From: Granulicella sp. dw_53
GTDB taxonomy: Bacteria > Acidobacteriota > Terriglobia > Terriglobales > Acidobacteriaceae
Assembly: GCF_018449545.1 (NCBI RefSeq)
Contig: NZ_JAAVUR010000005.1
Location: forward strand, 124,001 to 188,000
Reading direction: 5' to 3'
DNA length: 64,000 bases
Position numbers and translations under genes: made by a program. Below the pieces are notes generated by a model that worked only from the letters and a program-made list of their open reading frames with translations, had not been told where the DNA came from and did no database searches. How positions within the stretch are numbered: the stretch's first letter is position 1; the number at the start of each line of letters is the position of its first letter. Of the stretch, positions 44,878 through 53,998 are shown one piece after another.

Positions 44878-45897
44878 ATGAAGATTGTTCGTTTTTTACC
44901 TATGCTTCTTGGTGCGGTCACCTTAGCAACGGCGGCCCAGGCTCAAACTGTTAACTGGACCATTGACGGAAATAGACAAAGCGTAAATATAGGCGGGATC
45001 CCTGGTCGTACTGGAGTTGGAGCATCTGTATTTGGTCAGAACATGTATGTGGCCTTTACCCCTGCCAACGATCCCACCAATGATGGCTTTAATGACCAAT
45101 ACATGCACATATTGTCAACTAATGGGGCGCAGTTTACCAATGATCAACGGTTGAACATGATCAACGGAGCTGGCATCTCTGACGCAAATCCGTCGCTCAC
45201 GACATCTGGGTCTACCCTGTACCTGGCTACTAACTCGCAGCAATCGGGGACGCGTGGTGGATTTACAGACGTTTTTCAGTCGGCAGATGGGATCAACTTC
45301 GCAGAAGCTCCTATACCGCCAATTTCTTACACCTTTACGGCGTATTCGCCGTCTCTGACAACTGACCCGGCAACTGGGGATGTCTATCTCGGGGTCACAA
45401 ATGCTGCTGACCGTACACTCACCCTGTGCCGCCTACCAGCGAATGTTGGCTCCTGGACCTGCACAAATTTTCCTGGTCACACTCAGATGGGATACAACCC
45501 AGCTCTCGCATACTGGAACGGTGTACTGTACGTAGGCTTTACGCAGAATGCCAATTCACATAACTGCGATTTATTCACCTCCACGGACCATGGACAGACG
45601 ATCCAGGAGAACACCAGCCTTGGGGGCGACCAATCCTCAAGTAATCCATCGCTCGCCGTATATAACAACGTCTTATATTATGGTTTCCGCTCGAATGATA
45701 GCGGTAATAACTTCATATATAAGTACTCGACCAACGGTGTCAATTTTTCAGGATCGCTTCAAACCAACAACACGAAAATGGGTGGTTCGCCCATGATGGT
45801 CAATGCTGCGGGGATTCCGTTCAACGGCAATCTATTGTGGAATTGGAACAGCGCCAATGACTCATCCAATTGGCTCTGGTGGGAAACAGCTCATTAG
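44878..45897 (+). CDS. Secreted propeller-like repeat protein 2
   Basis: 339 residues from ATG 44878, behind TTGAGGACAGAG (the longer frame from 44779 is not preferred). A Sec signal peptide, MKIVRFLPMLLGAVTLATAA, then QAQ, precedes repeats such as FGQNMYVAFTPAND, STLYLATNSQQSG, NGVLYVGFTQNAN, NNVLYYGFRSNDSG and DGINFAEAPIPP or NGVNFSGSLQTN. They resemble the repeats of the propeller-like protein at 38162-39154. The C-terminus ends in a Trp-rich NLLWNWNSANDSSNWLWW. Secreted or periplasmic; role unknown, possibly carbohydrate binding. Confidence 0.75.
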   Translation: MKIVRFLPMLLGAVTLATAAQAQTVNWTIDGNRQSVNIGGIPGRTGVGASVFGQNMYVAFTPANDPTNDGFNDQYMHILSTNGAQFTNDQRLNMINGAGISDANPSLTTSGSTLYLATNSQQSGTRGGFTDVFQSADGINFAEAPIPPISYTFTAYSPSLTTDPATGDVYLGVTNAADRTLTLCRLPANVGSWTCTNFPGHTQMGYNPALAYWNGVLYVGFTQNANSHNCDLFTSTDHGQTIQENTSLGGDQSSSNPSLAVYNNVLYYGFRSNDSGNNFIYKYSTNGVNFSGSLQTNNTKMGGSPMMVNAAGIPFNGNLLWNWNSANDSSNWLWWETAH

Positions 45898-45986
45898 CCG
45901 TTCAGAACTGGCGGTCGTCCGGCCTTCTGGGCGGTCGCCAGTTCGCCCAACTTCCTTCGAGCGCCTATCAGACAAAGGAGTCTGCA

Positions 45987-47306
45987 GTGAGCAAAAGGTT
46001 CGCAATGGTGAAGTCGATCGTTCGTGTCTGCGTCATTAATGTCTGTTTCCTCTCCTGCGCGGGCATCGCTCAAACGCACATTCTGGGCAACTCATCTATT
46101 AGCGGACGGATCGCGCAATCCGACGGTAAACCCGTGATTGCTGAGGTCATCGCGTACGCACGACCGATAGTAAATGGTCGCAGGACACTTGTCGCGACTC
46201 GATCTGTCAATACTGATGCGAATGGACACTTTGAATGCTCATTTCTGCCAGCAGGACAGTATGTAATTGCAGTCCGTCCTCATTTGCCAGAAGGCTCGGT
46301 AGATTCAGCTGACCTAAACCGAGCAGTTGAGAGGGTTTTCTACCCAAACGCAACCAGTCTGGATGATGCCGAATTGATACGCCTCCAAGGTGGCCAAGAA
46401 CAACCCGCGAATGTTGTTATCGCTTCAATCCAGCCGGCCAGTGTTGTAGGAGTGTTGCAAGAACATCCTCAGCAAGCGGTCATTCGTGTGTCGTCACATG
46501 GCGGAGGATATGATCTGGTCGATAACGTTTCTGTCGACTATGAACCAACTAGTGGAAAATTTAAGATTGCTGCTATCCCGCCAGGAAGCTATCTTGCGAC
46601 AGCAGATTGGACGGATGGCGCTGTTCAGAAACATAGTGAGGGAACGTTTAGAGCAACCGGTGGGGCTACCGCTAAAGTTTTCATGAACGAAATTCACCGA
46701 CATGTTCTTGAGGGCAGTCTCCATCTTGAGAACGACGATGCGCTTCGAAAGGTAGTAATGCCGACAACCTTGGTCTTGGACGGGACTGGTGACCATGCCG
46801 GTTGGACTCTTAGTGCCCCAGTTGCGCCAGACGGAGCATTCAGGTTTCAGTCAATCGCCGATGGTCAATATATCATCCACACGCCAGAGGGAGACAGCGC
46901 GTATGTAACAGGTGCAACTGTAGGAAGTAGACATAGCGCCGGCGAAAAGCTGCAAATAGTGGGCGATCTCGCGTCGGTCTCGATCCAGGTCGAACTAGGA
47001 CAAACTCAGGCGAGTATAGTCGGCCAGCTCGATCCGAGCGATCTTGTGCCAAAGCAGTCGGGACTGACTTTGCTGGAGACGGACAGCGGTCGGCTTATGG
47101 CTAGAAAGCTTGATTTAAGTGGAAAATTCCAGTTTGAATTCCTGCCGCCCGGGGACTATTGTCTTTATGCTTGGTCTAACGTAGATATAGCGGAATACCG
47201 CGATTCCGAGTTTCTAAAATCCAACAGGAAGAACTGTGTCGAACTTTCTCTCAATAAAGAGACACACTTGACTAATATTGAGCCAACGTTGATCGAACTC
47301 CATTAG
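45987..47306 (+). CDS. Secreted CarboxypepD_reg-like protein
   Basis: 439 residues from GTG 45987 behind AAAGGAG. Longer frames from 45870 lack a ribosome site. A signal peptide, FAMVKSIVRVCVINVCFLSC then AGIAQ, precedes a carboxypeptidase-regulatory-like domain (SSISGRIAQSDGKPVIAEVI, NTDANGHFECSFLPAGQYVI). A second unit of the same kind ends the protein (SGKFQFEFLPPGDYCLYAWS). Such beta-sandwich domains are frequent in acidobacterial exported proteins. It lies 89 bases after the propeller-2 gene and could share its transcript. Confidence 0.75.
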   Translation: MSKRFAMVKSIVRVCVINVCFLSCAGIAQTHILGNSSISGRIAQSDGKPVIAEVIAYARPIVNGRRTLVATRSVNTDANGHFECSFLPAGQYVIAVRPHLPEGSVDSADLNRAVERVFYPNATSLDDAELIRLQGGQEQPANVVIASIQPASVVGVLQEHPQQAVIRVSSHGGGYDLVDNVSVDYEPTSGKFKIAAIPPGSYLATADWTDGAVQKHSEGTFRATGGATAKVFMNEIHRHVLEGSLHLENDDALRKVVMPTTLVLDGTGDHAGWTLSAPVAPDGAFRFQSIADGQYIIHTPEGDSAYVTGATVGSRHSAGEKLQIVGDLASVSIQVELGQTQASIVGQLDPSDLVPKQSGLTLLETDSGRLMARKLDLSGKFQFEFLPPGDYCLYAWSNVDIAEYRDSEFLKSNRKNCVELSLNKETHLTNIEPTLIELH

Positions 47307-47882
47307 ATAATTATCGGCTAGCCCAAAAGACGATCGCCCGATCTCTTTATAACTTTGATCTGCTATTTATGCCCTAGTGTGAGCACCTCACTGGCATTGA
47401 ATTTCGTCATCATCCTGTAGGTACGCGCAGTTCATATTGGGTGCTCATGTTCTGAGCTTATGGCATTAATGGCTTGGATTTCTCGGGTGGATCAATCGTC
47501 TCAGCCGATATCTGGACTAATGACATTTCCATTCACTCGGGAACGAAGTTCAACCGTGAATACTGTCCGTTTTTAGAAACGGACGATCTGCAGATAACTT
47601 CCCGTACAACCGGGCTTAAGAATGTTTCAGCATATAGAGTTGTAAGCGCAATTTTGTGTCGATCTTTTTAAGCAAAAAAAGCCTCTGGACAATAAGGGGG
47701 TGCCAACTCTACGATTACTTCATACTTCCTAATTGAGCTTTACGGGACGGTGGGACGCCGTTAAGTAGTTTTCATTTGAATGGAGACGCTTCAGGCGGCA
47801 CTGCCGACAAGAGATTTTGATATTCGGGCCGTGTCATTACTCCCGGGAGTTCAATTTAGAAGAGCGAGAACCAGACGAAACA
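47307..47882. other. Long gap, no convincing gene
   Basis: 576 bases. An open frame at 47474-47671 (65 codons) has no ribosome site or domain and looks spurious. The region probably contains the promoter of the HTH gene that follows and leftover sequence from rearrangement. Confidence 0.35.
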
Positions 47883-48179
47883 ATGCATTATGACTGCGAT
47901 AGGTTCCTGGCCGCGCTCGCAGCCCGCATCAAAGAGCTGCGAAAAGAACGAGGATGGACCCAAATTCAGATGGTGCGCGACTTTGGCTACCACCTCTCCC
48001 ATTGGCAGAACATTGAATCGGGGCGCAAGATGTCACTCGAAACGATGTTGCGAGTCGCGAATACGTTTGACATAGACCTCGATGAGTTGCTCGTAAGCAT
48101 CGAACGACGCAAAGGGATTGGGTTCGGCTCCAGAGGTTACTATCTGCAGGCGATCATCCCAAAGAAGAAGAGACCCTAA
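47883..48179 (+). CDS. XRE-family HTH regulator
   Basis: About 98 residues from ATG 47883 (an upstream TTG at 47817 is in frame but weaker). The helix-turn-helix covers ~12-65: ARIKELRKERGWTQIQMVRD, then FGYHLSHWQNIESGRKMSLE, TMLRVANTFDIDLDELL. A basic tail ends IIPKKKRP. It is probably a DNA-binding repressor. No toxin-like neighbour is evident within a kilobase. Its target is unknown. Confidence 0.85.
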   Translation: MHYDCDRFLAALAARIKELRKERGWTQIQMVRDFGYHLSHWQNIESGRKMSLETMLRVANTFDIDLDELLVSIERRKGIGFGSRGYYLQAIIPKKKRP

Positions 48180-48624
48180 CTACAACGGAGGGACCTTCAT
48201 GGAAAAAGGTCTCTTTCTCTTCTCCGAGAGCTTATTGAACACATCCCAGTATTCGATTGCCGTGCCGTATCATGCTGTTCAACACTAGTGGCCCGTGGTG
48301 GGCGAAGCTGCTTGCATCTATGCACACGGGATTTAGGCTACCATGCTTCGCTATTCTGAGAGATGAAACGTGCTCAGTAGATAGTGACCTGTTAAGCGAA
48401 TGGGCAGCATAGGTGGCGGATTGATAGGTGCATCAATCGATGAAAGTTGTCCCACCACTGGCCGAATCGAACAATATAAAATTCGATGATGTGCGCGTTA
48501 AGTCTGTATTTTGATCCGGTATGGAAATGTCGCGGGATAGAACTCATCTGGTTAGCAAACGTCCAAACAAAGACGCGTCGCCGTCGTTCATAAATGCGCA
48601 AAAATCCACAGACGGAGTTTCATT
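48180..48624. other. Gap between HTH and outer-membrane barrel genes
   Basis: 445 bases. A short hairpin-like purine/pyrimidine stretch lies just after the HTH stop (AAAAAGGTCTCTTTCTCTTC) and may terminate it. No further gene is convincing. Confidence 0.4.
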
Positions 48625-49221
48625 TTGGATGTAACACAGTCGTCTATGTTGTCACTGAGATTGATCCAATCCTTCCGATCCGTCATTCTAACTATCGGAG
48701 TTTTCACCGTCTCCTTGTTTATGAATGCTCAGGCGGCGCCTACGGCTTCTCGCATAGGCGATCTTCAAGTCGGGGCTGCATTTAATCTCGCAGTTCCAGA
48801 CTATGGTTCGAATCTTCTGCGCGGAGTCGGAATATATGCAACAGTCGACATTCGTCGTCATTGGGGAGTCGAAGGTGCTTTCCATCAGCTCAATGACACT
48901 GATTCCAAAGTGGGAATCTATGAACGAACGTTCGAAGTGGGTCCCCGATACGTCCTACATTTCGACCGCTTGAGCCCTTATGCAAAGTTCATGATCGGTC
49001 GCGGAGTCTTTCAGTTTCCTCCTGATTCGAGACATCCCGAAAATGGATCCGTCGCAAATCTAGCCTATAACATGTGGGCGGGTGGTATCGGTGCTGATTA
49101 TCACCTTGGTCCCTCTACTAATTTGCGTCTGGATTATGAACTTCAAAACTGGAATGCATTTCCTCCCCATGGCTTAAATCCACAGGTATTGAGCATCGGA
49201 GTGGCATATCGCTTTCATTGA
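48625..49221 (+). CDS. Outer-membrane beta-barrel protein
   Basis: 198 residues from TTG 48625, with GGAG seven bases upstream. ATG 48646 is a second candidate. A signal peptide ends NAQA. The mature part alternates polar and hydrophobic residues as a small 8-stranded barrel: VGIYATVDIRRHWGVEGAFH, LSPYAKFMIGRGVF, GIGADYHLGPSTNLRLDYEL, and ends with aromatic RFH, the usual barrel C-terminal signal. It resembles OprF/OmpA-type small porins. Substrate unknown. Confidence 0.75.
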   Translation: MDVTQSSMLSLRLIQSFRSVILTIGVFTVSLFMNAQAAPTASRIGDLQVGAAFNLAVPDYGSNLLRGVGIYATVDIRRHWGVEGAFHQLNDTDSKVGIYERTFEVGPRYVLHFDRLSPYAKFMIGRGVFQFPPDSRHPENGSVANLAYNMWAGGIGADYHLGPSTNLRLDYELQNWNAFPPHGLNPQVLSIGVAYRFH

Positions 49222-49297
49222 TGTCGCGACCCGCATGATCTTCGCTTGATCAGTCGCGGAGGTTTATTCGTATGGAACAGGCTTTCTGTTCCAACGG

Positions 49298-50476
49298 CTA
49301 TCGCAGCAACTCGCCGGTATCGACGAGCAGCACGTCTTCGCCCGCCATGCTAATTTCTCCATCGCCTACTGCGGAGAATAGCGGAGGGAGGGTCTCCACA
49401 TCGCTCTGAAAGTTACTTAGACCCACGCCCACCAAACGATAGAGCTGTTGGGGACCGAGGTCGACGCGACGACAGAGCGTCAACGCGATGGTCGCGAACT
49501 CTTCGCAAGACGACACCGGCGCCGTGACGGTCAGGCTTCGCGTCAGGGATCTGAATTCCTTGGTCTTCAACTTGAGGCCAACCGTCTTCGCTCCACGAGC
49601 GTTGTCGCGTGAAGCAGACCATACCTTTTCAGCCAGGTGTCGAATGTGAACTTCGCATTGCTCCAGAGGAAGATCTTTGGCGAAAGTGTCCTCTGCCGAG
49701 ATTTGTTTACGCATCCGGTTGGAAACCACCGGGTTGTGGTCGATCCCGCGTGCCAACTCGTGGAGACGCGAACCATAGCGTCCGAAGTGTTCTTCGAGAG
49801 TAGACATCTCCATCGCATAGATGTCCCCGACGGTCTTGATGCCCACCTGGGCCATTCGGTTCTCCGTGACCTTGCCCACGCCGGGAATCCGGTCTACCGT
49901 AAGCGGAAGCAGGAATGCCTGGACCTCGTGCGGCTGAATCACGAATTGGCCATTCGGTTTCTTCCAGTCGGAGGCGATCTTTGCGAGGAACTTATTTGGT
50001 GCCACGCCAGCCGAGGCGGTGAGGTTCAGTTCGTCCCATATCTGCCGTCGAATCGCCTTTGCCACCAGTGTTGCAGTCGGCAACCTCAACTTGTTTTCGG
50101 TCACATCGAGATACGCCTCATCGAGCGAGAGTGGCTCGATGGCATCGGTATGGCGTTGAAAGATCTCGCGCACGGCCTGCGAGGCGGCTTTGTAGCGTGT
50201 GAAGTCGGGAGGAACAAAGATGGCTTCCGGACAAAGACGTTCGGCATGGACCGCAGGCATGGCAGAACGTACCCCGTACCGCCGAGCTTCGTACGAAGCC
50301 GCGCAGACGACTGACCGCTTGCCCTTCCATGCGACCACCACCGGTTTGCCTCGTAAAGACGGGTCGTCACGCTGCTCGACAGACGCATAGAACGCATCCA
50401 TATCGACGTGCACGATCTTCCGGGAACCCATAACGGAATGCGTGTCTCTGATAGACGTATCGATTTCTTCAGGCAT
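49298..50476 (-). CDS. dinB: DNA polymerase IV (Y family)
   Basis: 392 residues from ATG 50476, which overlaps the stop of the upstream small gene by eight bases. The longer frame from 50536 overlaps it entirely and is less likely. Motifs are VHVDMDAFYASVEQRDDP (catalytic D-M-D), EPLSLDEAYLDVT (S-L-D-E-A), YGVRSAMPAVHAERLCP and the GIKTVGDIYAM thumb region. The little finger is normal. The tail ends EDVLLVDTGELLR without a clear beta-clamp motif. It performs lesion bypass and mutagenesis. It is the one intact translesion polymerase on this island, whereas imuB and dnaE2 are broken. Confidence 0.93.
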   Translation of the reverse strand: MPEEIDTSIRDTHSVMGSRKIVHVDMDAFYASVEQRDDPSLRGKPVVVAWKGKRSVVCAASYEARRYGVRSAMPAVHAERLCPEAIFVPPDFTRYKAASQAVREIFQRHTDAIEPLSLDEAYLDVTENKLRLPTATLVAKAIRRQIWDELNLTASAGVAPNKFLAKIASDWKKPNGQFVIQPHEVQAFLLPLTVDRIPGVGKVTENRMAQVGIKTVGDIYAMEMSTLEEHFGRYGSRLHELARGIDHNPVVSNRMRKQISAEDTFAKDLPLEQCEVHIRHLAEKVWSASRDNARGAKTVGLKLKTKEFRSLTRSLTVTAPVSSCEEFATIALTLCRRVDLGPQQLYRLVGVGLSNFQSDVETLPPLFSAVGDGEISMAGEDVLLVDTGELLR

Positions 50477-50750
50477 GGCAGAGCTCACAGGAACCGTAAT
50501 GTTCGGAGAACGTCTCCCATTCGAGAATGCCGGCAAACGCCGAATTGTGAAGATTGATCAAGTCGCCAGGTTTAAGAAAGGCGAAGTCAGCGGGACGTGC
50601 TTCCGCAAAGGCCCGGAGAAGAGTCGTTCCCTCGGAACAGGGTAAGTTCTCGTCCATCGGAAACAACACCCCAAGCCTGTCGGCTAGGCCGTCATTTGAA
50701 ACTCGTTGCGCCATCTGCTCTCCGTAGGAACCTCGCGACCATTGTTTCAT
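50469..50750 (-). CDS. Small protein coupled to dinB
   Basis: 93 residues, overlapping the dinB start by eight bases. No domain is recognised. Residues 25-90 read GVLFPMDENLPCSEGTTLLR, then FAFLKPGDLINLHNSAFAG, a composition expected of a small soluble protein. The C-terminus has CELCHA, two cysteines that might bind metal. Co-translation suggests a role with the polymerase, but this is only context. Confidence 0.55.
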   Translation of the reverse strand: MKQWSRGSYGEQMAQRVSNDGLADRLGVLFPMDENLPCSEGTTLLRAFAEARPADFAFLKPGDLINLHNSAFAGILEWETFSEHYGSCELCHA

Positions 50751-50836
50751 GTTCGCCTTGCATTCGCCTACCCGATTCTATCTCTCGGCATGGTCGGAAG
50801 GCTCGGAGGAAGGGTCGTCTTGCTGAAATCTTTGGC

Positions 50837-50954
50837 CGGGAGGAGTTGCACTCCTCGCCTGTCTCCAGCCGCTGCGCGTCTTCCGCCCCCCTCCTCAGCG
50901 GGACGTTCCTTCCCGCAGCGCCCTCCCTGTAATTCCTGTGCACTGACGCGCACG
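50837..50954. repeat. Dispersed ~118-bp repeat, copy B
   Basis: Similar to 29047-29164 in the same direction, with shared blocks TCGCCTGTCTCCAGCCGCT and CTGACGCGCACG. Copy B lies upstream of a short rightward frame and directly upstream of the dinB operon, which is read away from it. Confidence 0.65.
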
Positions 50955-50959
50955 AGAAA

Positions 50960-51223
50960 TTGAGGCAACATGACAAAGAATTTTGGCTCGGCCCAGCTCG
51001 GGGACACAAAGTGAAAGTACGGATTGTTCAGGCTTGCAAAAGAAACGAGGGCTATTCAGGAATACGAAGGCGATCAATAATCCTCGATGGCGAATTTGAA
51101 AAGACTTTAAAAGAAACTCCTGAATACCGACCTGGTGGGGCGCTTGCGGTGGCTGTGATCAGGCTGGATAAAGGCCAAAGTGTGAGAGAATTGCCTTCCT
51201 CAAATGAAGTTTTAACCGACTGA
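50960..51223 (+). CDS. Small hypothetical protein
   Basis: 87 codons from TTG 50960. GTG 51011 gives 70 residues and may be the true start. The part VKVRIVQACKRNEGYSGIRR followed by SIILDGEFEKTLKETPEYRP has a coding-like composition, but no domain. It could be a real short gene or a remnant. Confidence 0.3.
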   Translation: MRQHDKEFWLGPARGHKVKVRIVQACKRNEGYSGIRRRSIILDGEFEKTLKETPEYRPGGALAVAVIRLDKGQSVRELPSSNEVLTD

Positions 51224-51448
51224 CACACGTTTTTTTGCATCGAAGGAAGGCTCAGTTCGGCCTAACCCTTACCGTCAAGGCCGCGACTCAGAGCAGGATT
51301 GAGTGGTATGTGCAGTTGAAGCTTGGTAAGCCACATTGTGCTCCGTAACTACCAGTTGTTCACGCGGAGAATCTCAAAGAAAACCGAGCGAAATGGAATT
51401 TCGAACGTCTGTCTTTAGAGGTACAAATTTCATTAATAGAAGGCCTAA

Positions 51449-52450
51449 TTGCCACATTTACGGAAAATGAGTGTTCTCCTGCTCAGCTGCGGGCTCACAT
51501 ATGCACAGCGCAATGTGCCAGATTCCACTGACCACAAAGTGGAGTTTGTTACGGTAGAAACCGGAGTAAAGCTGGAGGTTCTGGATTGGGGTGGAACAGG
51601 ACGTCCAGTTGTTCTTCTCGCAGGTTTGGGTGATGACGCGCACGTCTTCGATAAGTTTGCGCCCAAGCTGACTGACAAATATCACGTTTATGGAATCACC
51701 CGGCGAGGTTTTGGCGCTTCGGACACACCACCTGTGATTGAAGGAAGTTATGCGGCGAATCGGTTAGGTGACGATGTGATTGCGGTATTAGACGAATTGA
51801 AGCTTAGCCGACCAGTCGTGGCAGGGCATTCAATCGCAGGAGAGGAGCTGAGTTCTATCTGTAGTCGATATCCGGACCGAGTCGCAGGTCTAATCTACCT
51901 AGATGCTGGCTATCAGTATGCGCTATTCGTCGCCACGCAGAGGGACTGGACGATTGACGGAAACGAATTAAAGAGGAAGATCGATGCGATTGGGAAAGCG
52001 ACGACTCCGCAGGAGCAGCGAGCGCTCGTAACAGAGCTGATAAAATCAGATCTCCCTCTATATGCGGAGGACATGACTGTAAGGCTCAAGAGGCTGCAGG
52101 ACATTCCTGATCGACCCGTTCCTCCAGAGGCGCAGACCAAAAGTCGAGCCTTCGTAATTCCATCTGCTGTTGTGGCGGGAGAGCGCCGATACACGCAAAT
52201 TCGCTGTCCAGTGCTGGCCATCTTTGCTGATCCGCACCACATCGTCCCGGCGGTGCCTGCTGATCCGAAAGGAGACGCGGAGTTTGCGGCGAGGGATTTA
52301 GCAAAAGTGCAGGCCCAATCGAAGGCGTTCGAGTCGCTCGGATCGAATGTTCATGTCGTTAGAATTCCTGATGCTGATCATTATGTTTTCTCTTCGAATG
52401 AGTCAGATGTGCTCAAAGAGATCAACGCCTTTATTGCGACCCTCCCATAA
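51449..52450 (+). CDS. Secreted alpha/beta hydrolase
   Basis: 333 residues. TTG 51449 is preferred over ATG 51467 because it gives a signal peptide with a basic start (MPHLRKMSVLLLSCGLTYAQ). The hydrolase fold has the oxyanion-region GLGDDAHVFDKFAPKL, nucleophile GHSIAGEEL (S128), an acid in LAIFADPHH and the His in DADHYVFSS. A typical lid separates the last two. It resembles small esterases and lactonases of the alpha/beta hydrolase superfamily. The substrate is unknown. Context gives no partner. Confidence 0.8.
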   Translation: MPHLRKMSVLLLSCGLTYAQRNVPDSTDHKVEFVTVETGVKLEVLDWGGTGRPVVLLAGLGDDAHVFDKFAPKLTDKYHVYGITRRGFGASDTPPVIEGSYAANRLGDDVIAVLDELKLSRPVVAGHSIAGEELSSICSRYPDRVAGLIYLDAGYQYALFVATQRDWTIDGNELKRKIDAIGKATTPQEQRALVTELIKSDLPLYAEDMTVRLKRLQDIPDRPVPPEAQTKSRAFVIPSAVVAGERRYTQIRCPVLAIFADPHHIVPAVPADPKGDAEFAARDLAKVQAQSKAFESLGSNVHVVRIPDADHYVFSSNESDVLKEINAFIATLP

Positions 52451-52527
52451 AGGGTAGACCCGACATTGTGTCACACAGTCATCTAAGCGAACGGCAACAT
52501 TCAACTTGAAGTCTGGAGAACCCGCGG

Positions 52528-52725
52528 GTGCCGTCCAAGCACACGATCGAAGTCACGCAGTTTGTGGATGCGAACGAGCTGAGCCCTGAGTACGTGGAGA
52601 AGCCATACTTCGTGGTTCCCGAACCGGATAGCGTCGAGGCCTTCGCAGTCGCACGGAAGGCTCTGATGAAGACCGGCAAGGTCGCGATCGGAAAGATCTC
52701 GTTCAGTTACTCGAGCCGTATGTAG
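52528..52725 (+). pseudogene. Ku (NHEJ) gene fragment
   Basis: 65 codons matching the middle of bacterial Ku: HTIEVTQFVDANELSPEYVE, then KPYFVVPEPDSVEAFAVARK and ALMKTGKVAIGKISFS, after which the frame runs into YSSRM and a stop. Bacterial Ku is about 270 residues and has an N-terminal beta-barrel that is missing here. A GTG near 52528 is not a real start. This is a remnant of a plasmid- or chromosome-derived NHEJ gene. No ligD is in the window. Confidence 0.75.
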
Positions 52726-52869
52726 ACGGTCCCCCCTTCGGCTCCCGCCTCGCTTCCGATGGTTTCAGAGCTCCAGATTCACACCCAATATCAGTATCAA
52801 TCCAGTCCGCCAGCCTCGCGTGGTCCCGAGAGCCGTAAATTACGGAAAGATGCGAATGGAATTGGCAGT

Positions 52870-53127
52870 TCAATCCGTCTGTTTTTTTCGCTCGACTTTC
52901 TTCTTAGGCGCGGCCTTCTTGCGCGGTCTGCCACCGGGATCGGGAACGTAGGCCTCTACATCCTTCCGGCTGACAAACGTCTTTCCCCCAAATTTCAAAG
53001 TCCGAAGCCGGCCACGGAGCAATAGACTCCCTATTGCCTGCCTCGATACGCCACGCAGGCGGGCGGCCTCAGACGCACTAATCCAGTCGTCGGGGTTTTC
53101 TCTCTCAAAACCTATTGACACTGACAA
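52870..53127 (-). CDS. Small excisionase-like HTH protein
   Basis: 85 residues. The winged HTH resembles HTH_17/MerR-type excisionases: DWISASEAARLRGVSRQAIG, then LLLRGRLRTLKFGGKTFVSR and KDVEAYVP. The tail is very basic (PRKKAAPKKKVERKKQTD). The start is TTG at 53127, with no ATG in frame. It is the first of three such proteins between 52.8 and 58.3 kb and may be a directionality factor or a regulator of another element. Confidence 0.75.
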   Translation of the reverse strand: MSVSIGFERENPDDWISASEAARLRGVSRQAIGSLLLRGRLRTLKFGGKTFVSRKDVEAYVPDPGGRPRKKAAPKKKVERKKQTD

Positions 53128-53248
53128 TATGTTTTGTTATTCTCCTTATGAGTTTAGTCACGGTTTAACTATAGCTGCGACGACGCACCTGTGTGCGCCG
53201 ATGCAAACCCTTGTTTTCAAAACAGCTCTCTATCTCTGGAGGTCTGCC

Positions 53249-53998
53249 ATGAAATGGGACTTTCGTCATCACCTGCTGCTGCAGATTGAAATGCTGCGCG
53301 GCGGCATATCGTGCGAGGAGTTCAGCGAAAGGCTCGGCGAGATGACCGAGCGCCGCCTGGCTCGCTACGTGGCCGGTAAAACCCACCTACAAGATAGCGA
53401 ATTTAGGCTGATCGCTAAGGCCCTCAGCATCGACGCCCAAACACTCGCGCAAGCCTGGGCATCCTCTCTCGGTCTGCGTGTCTTCAACACCGATGCCGTG
53501 AGCCAGATGGTCCAACGGGCCTATTGTCGGTGGCGCCAACATTCACGTATCTCCGGTGTCCCTTCCAGCCCGTCTCCTATGGCCATTATTCGAGCCAGGT
53601 ATGCCGATCGGCTTCCGATGAAGACTCCTCCTCTCCGGTTTGGTGCTCACTTTCGTAGCCGTAGTAGAAAGGACGCCCGGGAAAATCGGGCACGATTCGC
53701 GCGTGCTTACGAGATGCTCGTCGACTCTGTGCATGGTGGCTTGGCCTCTCGGGAGATCGGAGCGATGCGCGGAATCAGCGGTGAGCGAGCGAGACAACTC
53801 ATGGTTTGCGCCGCTTACATATGGGCGAGTAGCGAACGGATCGACCTCTCCGACAGATCTGTCCCTTTCAAAAATGAGGCGAAGTTCGTGAAAAATCTCT
53901 ACGCGGGGTTGAGGTTCTTCGCCCAACAACGATTCTATGACCTCGCTGCTGAGGCCTTGGCGAAGGGACCAGTCGTCGACGGAGACCAGATTCCATGA
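53249..53998 (+). CDS. HTH protein with sigma-like C-terminal part
   Basis: 249 residues from ATG 53249, with GGAGG upstream. The N-terminal ~65 residues fit a phage-repressor-type fold (ISCEEFSERLGEMTERRLAR, then LIAKALSIDAQTLAQAW). Around residue 180 the segment GGLASREIGAMRGISGERAR, then QL, looks like the sigma-70 region 4 helix-turn-helix. The last third is helical. It overlaps the next gene by four bases (ATGA), giving a three-gene regulatory operon. Its target is unknown. Confidence 0.6.
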   Translation: MKWDFRHHLLLQIEMLRGGISCEEFSERLGEMTERRLARYVAGKTHLQDSEFRLIAKALSIDAQTLAQAWASSLGLRVFNTDAVSQMVQRAYCRWRQHSRISGVPSSPSPMAIIRARYADRLPMKTPPLRFGAHFRSRSRKDARENRARFARAYEMLVDSVHGGLASREIGAMRGISGERARQLMVCAAYIWASSERIDLSDRSVPFKNEAKFVKNLYAGLRFFAQQRFYDLAAEALAKGPVVDGDQIP

